In this document: one piece after another, positions 58,581-64,000 of the stretch | Layout of the letters: each line of letters starts with the position of its first letter | Numbering within the stretch: position 1 is the stretch's first letter | Source: Candidatus Binatia bacterium | GTDB taxonomy: Bacteria; Desulfobacterota; Binatia; HRBIN30 | NCBI GenBank assembly: GCA_937925685.1 | Contig: CALAMI010000011.1 | Location: forward strand, 124,001-188,000 | Length of the DNA: 64,000 nt | Direction: 5' to 3' | The notes under the pieces: model-generated | Told to the model about the DNA's origin: nothing | Seen by the model: only the letters and a program-made list of their open reading frames with translations | Database searches by the model: none | Position numbers and translations under genes: made by a program

Positions 58581-59431
58581 GTCGCCCGGTCGTCCGCGGG
58601 TACGCGGATCCGTGGAAAGCACCGCAGGGTGTTTTCTGTTGCTTGTTGCACGACTTCGGCCAGGCTCAGTGCCCGCTGTTCGGCGATGCAAGCGGCGGTG
58701 TGTAGCAGGAGCGCAGGTTCATTGCGGCGGCCCCGCCGGGGTACGGGCGCCAGGTACGGTGCATCGGTTTCGAGCAAAAACCTATCCCTCGGCACTTTGC
58801 TTGCAACCTGGCGCACCGCGTCGGCGTTTTTGAACGTCACCACCCCGCTGAACGAAAGGAAAAACCCAAGGTCGAGAAAACGCCGAGCCGCAGCCCAGTT
58901 GCCAGTGAAGCAGTGGATGACCCCTCCCACCTCCTGCGCTCTTTCTTCTTGAAGAATGGCCAGGGCGTCTTCCTCCGCTTCGCGCAGGTGTACGGTTACC
59001 GGCAGCTGCAGGCGGCGGGCGAGACGAACGAAGTAACGGAACAGCTCCTGCTGCTGTTTCGGGGCAGAGTGATTGTAGTGGTAGTCCAAGCCCGTTTCCC
59101 CGAGGGCGACGACTCGTGGATGGGAAGCGAGAGGTTCGATTTGCTCGAGGACCGCTGGCGCGGCCGCGTGAGCGTCGTGCGGATGGATCCCTATCGTGGC
59201 GAACACGCCAGGATAGTGTTCGGCTAGGTGCAGTGCTCGGCGGTTCCCGTCGACGCCGTCCGAAGCGCCGATCTCGACGAGCACCCGCACGCCGGCATCC
59301 TCGGCTCTCTGGATCACCTGCTCACGGTCGGCGTCGAATACGCGGTCGTGAAGATGGCAGTGGGAGTCGATCGCTATGACAGGCTGCGGAAGTCCGGGCA
59401 GTTCCGAGATTGCATTTCGGGCAGGAGACAT
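58535..59431 (-). CDS. tatD: TatD-family metal-dependent DNase
   Basis: The 298-residue TIM-barrel hydrolase has the metal ligands of TatD proteins: DSHCHLHD near the start, GETGLDYHYN (Glu), TVHLREAEED (His), VIHCFTGN (His) and LLETDAPYL (Asp). These act on single-stranded DNA, RNA ends or D-aminoacyl-linked substrates in various bacteria. ATG 59431 is preferred to 59443 since GGATGGAG is then correctly spaced. It is the last gene of the receiver-tmk-holB-ricT-metG-tatD run. Its C-terminal tail is charged and overlaps the convergent gene. Confidence 0.95.
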   Translation of the reverse strand: MSPARNAISELPGLPQPVIAIDSHCHLHDRVFDADREQVIQRAEDAGVRVLVEIGASDGVDGNRRALHLAEHYPGVFATIGIHPHDAHAAAPAVLEQIEPLASHPRVVALGETGLDYHYNHSAPKQQQELFRYFVRLARRLQLPVTVHLREAEEDALAILQEERAQEVGGVIHCFTGNWAAARRFLDLGFFLSFSGVVTFKNADAVRQVASKVPRDRFLLETDAPYLAPVPRRGRRNEPALLLHTAACIAEQRALSLAEVVQQATENTLRCFPRIRVPADDRATQNNGRPKADRERKK

Positions 59432-59467
59432 GGTCCGCTCCATCCTGCGTTTTTATCCAGGGCGGCC

Positions 59468-61030
59468 TTAGCGCGGGCGCGGGGCTGCGGCCTCGTCCCG
59501 ATGCAGGTCGATCCGCGGAAACAGTGTGGCCGGTGGTCGCACGCGATGGCCAGGCGGGAAGTGCTCTCCCCATCCAAGGTTGCTTGGCACATGGCCAGGG
59601 CTGTCCAGCCCGAGCAAGGAAAACATCTTTTGGCTGGTCTCGGGAAGGAACCAAGACAAGAGCACGGCGGTCGTGTACAGGCACTCGAGCAATCGATGCA
59701 AAATGGCGCCCACGCGGGGGAGATTTTGGGCATTGCGCGCCAGCGTAAATGGGGCCGTGTCGACGACATATTTGTTCGCACGATCGAGAGCCCGCCATAG
59801 GGCTTCGAGGGCACGGTGAAAGGCGAGTTGTTCTGTCCACTGCGGCACTTCTTCTAGCGCTTGGGCGAACGCCGCCTGGAGGTCGCGGTCGGCGGGAGTG
59901 TCGCCTTCGAGAGGCTGCACGCAGCCAGCAAAATAGCGCTGCTGCATCGACAGCACCCGGCTGACGAGGTTCCCTAGGCCATTGGCCAAATCGGCGTTCA
60001 CTCGCGCCACAAAAGCGTCTTCGTTGAACGACGCATCCTGCCCGAAGGCCATTTCCCGCAAGAGGAAATACCGCAACGTGTCGATGCCGAACTGTCGCTT
60101 CATATCCAGCGGCCGGATGACGTTGCCCAGACTTTTTGACATTTTCGCTTCGCCCCGTACCCAGTAACCGTGGATCAGCAGGCGCCGGAACAAGGGCAAG
60201 CCGAGCGCGAGGAGCATGGAGGGCCAGAAAATCGCGTGCGGCTTGAGGATGTCCTTGGCCATGACGTGATGTGCCGTAGGCCAAAACGCGCGGAAAGTGT
60301 CTTCCCCGTGCATTTTGAGACCGCTCACGTAGCTAATCAGAGCGTCGAACCACACGTAGCAAACGTACCGCCGATCGAAGGGCAACTCGATGCCCCATTC
60401 GAGGCGGCTTTTGGGCCGAGAAATACAGAGATCGCCAATTCCACCGCTGGCCAACATCGCAAGCACTTCGTTGCGGTAGTGGTCGGGAAAGATGGCATCG
60501 GCATGGGCTTCGAAATGCTGTTGAACGGCGGGAAGGTAGCGAGTCATCCGGAAGAAGTAATTCTCTTCTTCGATGAGTTCGGGGGGGCGCTTGTGGTCGG
60601 GGCAATTGCCGCCGACCAGTTCCTTCTCGGTGAGAAACCGCTCGCAGCCAGTGCAATACAGTCCGGCATAGCGGCTGAAGTAAATATCGCCGTTGTCGTA
60701 CACGCGCTGGAGGAACTCTTGGACGAGTCGTTCGTGGCGCGGATCCGTGGTGCGCACGAACTGATCGACAACGAACCCACAGTCCTGCCAAGCTTGCTGG
60801 AACAGAGGGCTCATACGATCCGCGTACACTTTCGGGGGCTCGCCGTGCTCGGCTGCCATGGCAGCGATCTTGTCCCCGTGTTCGTCGGTGCCGGTGACAA
60901 GAAACGTTTCGCTGCCGCGAGCACGATGGAAACGTGCCAAGGTATCGGCCACGACCATGGTGTAGGTGTGGCCCAAGTGGGGTTCGGCGTTGATGTAATA
61001 AATTGGCGTCGTCACGTAAAAGCGTTTCAT
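59468..61030 (-). CDS. metG: methionyl-tRNA synthetase
   Basis: The 520-residue class I enzyme charges tRNA with methionine. The HIGH motif appears as HLGHTYTM, the KMSKS loop is intact (AKMSKSLGN), and a zinc knuckle uses CTGC with NCPDH (C-x2-C ... C-x2-H). The anticodon-binding helical domain completes the chain; the extra C-terminal dimerisation domain found in some MetG proteins is absent. ATG 61030 follows AAGGCAG. tatD follows after 36 bases. Confidence 0.98.
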   Translation of the reverse strand: MKRFYVTTPIYYINAEPHLGHTYTMVVADTLARFHRARGSETFLVTGTDEHGDKIAAMAAEHGEPPKVYADRMSPLFQQAWQDCGFVVDQFVRTTDPRHERLVQEFLQRVYDNGDIYFSRYAGLYCTGCERFLTEKELVGGNCPDHKRPPELIEEENYFFRMTRYLPAVQQHFEAHADAIFPDHYRNEVLAMLASGGIGDLCISRPKSRLEWGIELPFDRRYVCYVWFDALISYVSGLKMHGEDTFRAFWPTAHHVMAKDILKPHAIFWPSMLLALGLPLFRRLLIHGYWVRGEAKMSKSLGNVIRPLDMKRQFGIDTLRYFLLREMAFGQDASFNEDAFVARVNADLANGLGNLVSRVLSMQQRYFAGCVQPLEGDTPADRDLQAAFAQALEEVPQWTEQLAFHRALEALWRALDRANKYVVDTAPFTLARNAQNLPRVGAILHRLLECLYTTAVLLSWFLPETSQKMFSLLGLDSPGHVPSNLGWGEHFPPGHRVRPPATLFPRIDLHRDEAAAPRPR

Positions 61031-61099
61031 GGTCTGCCTTTTCTTACACGAGGAATGAACGACGGGCACAGCCGCCGGCCCGCCTTGCCGGTGGCTGCC

Positions 61100-62011
61100 T
61101 CAAGCGGGATCTTCCGGCAAGCGACCAGTGCTAGTGGGAGCCGCGCTCGGCGGGGCGGTAGCTCCGGGTTCTTCTTTGGCAACCACCAGCTCCTCTAAAC
61201 CAGCTTCCACAAGTGCACTGCTTTCTTCGAGCTGAATCAGCACCGTTTGCTTGAGGATGTTCTGGCGTTGCACCACCCCAGCGCCGTGCACCGAAAGAAC
61301 CGTCTTGCCTACTGGAGGTAAGCTGCGGCCAAGTTCGAGATAGGTATCGTACTCGTAGCGCAGGCAGCACTTCAGGCGCCCACACATCCCAGCGAGTTTC
61401 GACGGGTTCAGGGAAAGCCCTTGGGTTTTGGCCATCTTGACCGACACGCCGCCTGGGTTCCGCAAAAAAGTCGCGCAACAGAGCTCTCGCCCGCAGGGGC
61501 CCATGGCCCCGATCATCTTGGCCTCTTCCCGGGAGCCAATTTGCTTCATCTCGATGCGGGTATGAAGCGCTTGCGCAAGTTCACGGACGAGGTCGCGAAA
61601 ATCTACGCGACCTTCGGAGTAAAAGTAAAAGACGATTTTCCCACCGTCAGGGCTTTGTTCCACGCGCACCAGTTTCATCGGTAGCTGGCGTTCGTGGATG
61701 CGGGCCAAACAAAGCCGAAACGCTTGCAGCTCGTGTTCCCGCAGGCGATCGTCGCGGTCGAAGTCCGCTTCGTTGGCCTTGCGCAATACCCGTCGCACGG
61801 GTTCCGCCGGCGGCGGGCAATCGGATGGAAGCGCAGTGACGATCCCGAGGCGTTGCCCGTCTTCGCTGGCGACCACGACAACGTCTCCCCAACGCAGCTC
61901 GAGCCCGCCGCAATCGTAAGGATGAATGGGTCCGACATTCTGGAACTTGATCCCAATCAGCCGCCGAGGCCGAGACTCCTCGGTTCCCGTTGACGTCGTC
62001 GATTCACTCAT
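61100..62011 (-). CDS. ricT: PSP1-domain protein RicT (YaaT)
   Basis: The 303-residue protein has the PSP1 core: GIKFQNVGPIHPYDCGG, EVRRVLRKA-type helix here as RRVLRKANEADFDRDDR, MIGAMGPCGRELCCATFL, and the four-cysteine KLAGMCGRLKCCLRYEYDTY. In Bacillus the RicT-RicA-RicF complex holds Fe-S clusters and helps RNase Y mature transcripts; RicA and RicF are not seen here. ATG overlaps the holB stop by four bases. A Pro/Ser/Ala-rich tail ends the protein. Confidence 0.95.
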   Translation of the reverse strand: MSESTTSTGTEESRPRRLIGIKFQNVGPIHPYDCGGLELRWGDVVVVASEDGQRLGIVTALPSDCPPPAEPVRRVLRKANEADFDRDDRLREHELQAFRLCLARIHERQLPMKLVRVEQSPDGGKIVFYFYSEGRVDFRDLVRELAQALHTRIEMKQIGSREEAKMIGAMGPCGRELCCATFLRNPGGVSVKMAKTQGLSLNPSKLAGMCGRLKCCLRYEYDTYLELGRSLPPVGKTVLSVHGAGVVQRQNILKQTVLIQLEESSALVEAGLEELVVAKEEPGATAPPSAAPTSTGRLPEDPA

Positions 62012-62967
62012 GGTTGAGCCTTTGCCATTTCTAGTAGAACACTTTCGAGCAAAAGGGAGCGGTTCGGATAACCCTCGCGCAGGATGCGCCAGGCGCGGAG
62101 CAACGCCTCCGCGCGGCGGAGCGCAACTCGCGCGGTATCCGGGCGGTGGGGCCAAGACTCGAGGGCCTGCTTCCGTAGCGTGATAAGCATCATTTCTAGC
62201 CGAGCCTCCAGAGCACGATCCTCGCCACCGAGTTCCGCAACGAAGCGAGCCAGGGTGGCATAGCGTGCATGATCGATGGCACCAAGAACATCGGCGGCGG
62301 CGCGGGCAAACTCGGGGGAGACCGTTTCCCGAAGCTTCATGGCTCGGCCCACGCTGCCTTGCGCGAGGGGCAGCAGCGTGTCGATTTCGGTTGGGGTGAG
62401 CCCGTGGCGCGACAAGGCTTCCTGCATGAGGGTTGCGGGCAAGGGAGGTACGGTGACCCGCTGGCAACGCGAGCGGATCGTTGGCGCCAGGGCATCCGGA
62501 GCGTTGGTCGTGAGCACGAGCCAACTGTGCGGCGGGGGTTCCTCCAACGTCTTGAGGAGCGCGTTTTGTGCCGCAGCAGTTAACCACTCTGCCATTTCCA
62601 CCACGGCGATGCGGGCCCTACCCTCGAGCGGCGCCAGGGCGAGAAAGCGTTTGAGTTCTCTAGCCCGCTCGATGCCGACTTCGCGCTTGCCTGGCGGAGG
62701 GGCGATCCAGAGAACGTCTGGATAGGTCCCCGCGGCCAGTTGGATGCACGTTTTACAGTCGCCACAGGCGTCTGAAGCTTGACGCCCTTCTGGGCAGCAA
62801 AGCCATGCCACCCAAGCGCGGGCAAGGCTGCGCTTGCCTACTCCCTCGGGGCCCACCAGCAGCAGGCTCTGTGCGGCGCGCCCGCTGCGGACACGATCGC
62901 GCAGTCTCGACTGCACGGCGTTCAGTCCCACTAGGTCGGCAAAGCGAGTCAATCGAGTCCGAGGCAT
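62008..62967 (-). CDS. holB: DNA polymerase III delta' subunit
   Basis: The 319-residue clamp-loader subunit has Walker A-like LLVGPEGVGKRSLARAW, a zinc module with CGDCKTC, IAVVEMAEWLTAAAQNALLKTLEEP (sensor/Walker B helix) and LTTNAPDALAPTIRSRCQ. The start at 62967 overlaps the tmk end by 19 bases and begins MPRTRLTRFADLVGLNAVQ. Together with tmk upstream it is a conserved pair in many bacteria. Confidence 0.96.
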   Translation of the reverse strand: MPRTRLTRFADLVGLNAVQSRLRDRVRSGRAAQSLLLVGPEGVGKRSLARAWVAWLCCPEGRQASDACGDCKTCIQLAAGTYPDVLWIAPPPGKREVGIERARELKRFLALAPLEGRARIAVVEMAEWLTAAAQNALLKTLEEPPPHSWLVLTTNAPDALAPTIRSRCQRVTVPPLPATLMQEALSRHGLTPTEIDTLLPLAQGSVGRAMKLRETVSPEFARAAADVLGAIDHARYATLARFVAELGGEDRALEARLEMMLITLRKQALESWPHRPDTARVALRRAEALLRAWRILREGYPNRSLLLESVLLEMAKAQP

Positions 62968-63572
62968 CGGCTGACAGCGGCAAGAATTTGGTCGTGCACC
63001 CCTTCCAGCGGGGCACACGTATCGATAACGACGAATCGGTTTGGCGCTTCCCGTGCGAGGGCGAGGAACCCTGCGCGCACTTTCTCGTGGAACGCGACCG
63101 ACTCGCGATGAAACCGATCGTCGCGTCCGGCCCGCTCGAGACCAACCTCGACCGGGCAGTCCAGCAGAATGACCAAATCCGGCTGTACGCCTTGTCGTGC
63201 GATCTCGTCGAGTTGACGCACGAGGCGCAAGTCGAGCCCGCGGCCGTAGCCTTGGTAAGCTAAGGTCGACGGGGAAAACCGGTCGCACAGCACCAGCTCC
63301 CCACGAGCTAGGGCCGGACCGACGCAGGTGGCTACATGTTCCGCGCGATCGGCAAGGTAGAGGAACAGCTCAGTCCACGGCGCGGGCGCTACACTCGTAT
63401 TGTCCATCAGAAGAGCGCGAATGCGCTGCCCCACTGCAGTGCCACCTGGTTCTGCCGTTTCCACGACAGCCCACCCCCGAGCCCGCAACGCGGCGGCCGT
63501 GCGCTGCAAGTGCGTGGATTTGCCGGCGCCTTCTACCCCTTCGAAAACGATGAGCCGCCCACGGTCAGTCAC
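62949..63572 (-). CDS. tmk: thymidylate kinase
   Basis: The 207-residue enzyme phosphorylates dTMP to dTDP. Walker A is FEGVEGAGKSTHLQ, TAEPGGTAVGQRIRAL fits the dTMP-binding segment, and the lid/DR motif appears as LCDRFSPSTLAYQGYGRG. GTG 63572 overlaps the receiver-domain stop; GTG 63584 is a slightly longer alternative. Neither has a strong Shine-Dalgarno, so coupling to the receiver gene is likely. Confidence 0.96.
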   Translation of the reverse strand: MTDRGRLIVFEGVEGAGKSTHLQRTAAALRARGWAVVETAEPGGTAVGQRIRALLMDNTSVAPAPWTELFLYLADRAEHVATCVGPALARGELVLCDRFSPSTLAYQGYGRGLDLRLVRQLDEIARQGVQPDLVILLDCPVEVGLERAGRDDRFHRESVAFHEKVRAGFLALAREAPNRFVVIDTCAPLEGVHDQILAAVSRCLGLD

Positions 63573-63948
63573 ACGCTTGCTCACGCCCAAGGACCAACTC
63601 GATCCCGTACAGGAGTTGTGTCCCCGTAAAAGGCTTGGTGATGTAGTAGTCAGCGCCGTATTGATAACCCAACACCACGTCTTCGTCTGCGGTTTTCGCA
63701 GTGACGAGGATGACCGGGATGCGAGCGGTTTCGTAGTGCTCTTTGAGTTGTTGCAGCACTTCCAAGCCACTCATTCCGGGCATCATGATGTCGAGCAACA
63801 CCACGTCCGGGGGGAACTGCTTCACGACTTCGAGCGCTTGCGGGCCGCTGGTGGCCTCGACGACCTCGTAGCCTTTGGGCTCGAGTATGCCCCTGGTGAT
63901 GATGAGACTGTCCGGGTTATCGTCGACTACCAAAACTCGAATGGGCAT
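63565..63948 (-). CDS. stand-alone response-regulator receiver domain
   Basis: The 127-residue protein is a CheY-like receiver without an output domain. The acidic pair is in VLVVDDNPDS, the phosphorylated aspartate in VVLLDIMMPGMSG, the switch threonine in VILVTAKT and the lysine in YYITKPF. ATG 63948 is chosen with AAGG eight bases upstream; a TTG at 63954 is unlikely. It is first in a housekeeping operon (tmk, holB, ricT, metG, tatD). The cognate kinase and target are not in the window. Confidence 0.95.
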   Translation of the reverse strand: MPIRVLVVDDNPDSLIITRGILEPKGYEVVEATSGPQALEVVKQFPPDVVLLDIMMPGMSGLEVLQQLKEHYETARIPVILVTAKTADEDVVLGYQYGADYYITKPFTGTQLLYGIELVLGREQACD

Positions 63949-64000
63949 GGACAATGCCTTACCATTTTGAGGGTAAGGTTCACAAACTCTCTTTTCGCCA

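Overview
The window is a GC-rich, gene-dense piece of chromosome from a diderm (Gram-negative) bacterium. Five mla lipid-transport genes, RseP, and phosphatidylethanolamine synthesis (pssA, psd) show the two-membrane envelope. Housekeeping gene order (ilvN-ilvC-psd-pssA, rpsB-tsf-pyrH-frr-uppS-cdsA-rseP, yebC-ruvC-ruvA-ruvB, tmk-holB-ricT-metG-tatD) resembles lineages once grouped as Deltaproteobacteria (Desulfobacterota, Myxococcota, Binatota). That placement is inference from gene order and family content only. I see no rRNA, convincing tRNA, CRISPR array, insertion sequence or prophage.

Layout. 1-249 is the start of an alpha/beta hydrolase running off the left edge. 0.6-10.2 kb (+) carries an AAA+/VWA pair behind a good sigma-70-type promoter, a GNAT acetyltransferase, a giant NAD-glutamate dehydrogenase and a metallo-beta-lactamase-fold hydrolase. 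10.3-28.7 kb is almost all on the minus strand: a duplicated-module Cys-rich secreted protein, DUF2905, the RuvABC resolvasome with YebC, a hydrolase, a GH31 glycosidase pseudogene, phospholipid and branched-chain amino acid genes, TsaB, and the rpsB-to-rseP cluster. 29.4-31.3 kb (+) holds ribF and rluD. 31.3-35.9 kb (-) holds an RND exporter with a small exported partner and an acyl-CoA synthetase. 36-48.3 kb (+) holds a DUF420 membrane protein, dnaB, surE, a DUF4139 protein, an aldehyde dehydrogenase and a double-length UvrA. 48.3-53.4 kb (-) is mlaFEDAC preceded by a small HIT-like protein and nagA. 53.7-54.5 kb (+) is a Cys-rich secreted protein with two near-identical 12-cysteine repeats. 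54.8-56.9 kb (-) is uvrC. 57.8-58.6 kb (+) is a probable PD-(D/E)XK nuclease-fold protein. 58.5-63.9 kb (-) is an operon of a lone receiver domain, tmk, holB, ricT, metG and tatD.

How the genes work together. Most clusters are core functions: Holliday-junction processing, translation start-up and ribosome recycling, UMP and dTMP nucleotide supply, undecaprenyl and phospholipid synthesis, retrograde or anterograde phospholipid traffic (Mla), nucleotide excision repair (UvrA and UvrC, without UvrB here) and replication (DnaB, HolB). The unusual material is the pair of Cys-rich secreted proteins, the AAA+/VWA module, the tandem UvrA, the decayed GH31 gene, the PD-(D/E)XK protein and the small HIT-like protein. 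I did not find a convincing multi-gene defence or biosynthetic system. The strongest undescribed candidate is the 12-cysteine tandem-repeat protein at 53704-54474. Start codons were chosen from Shine-Dalgarno matches, neighbour overlap and family length, and several differ from the longest open frame.
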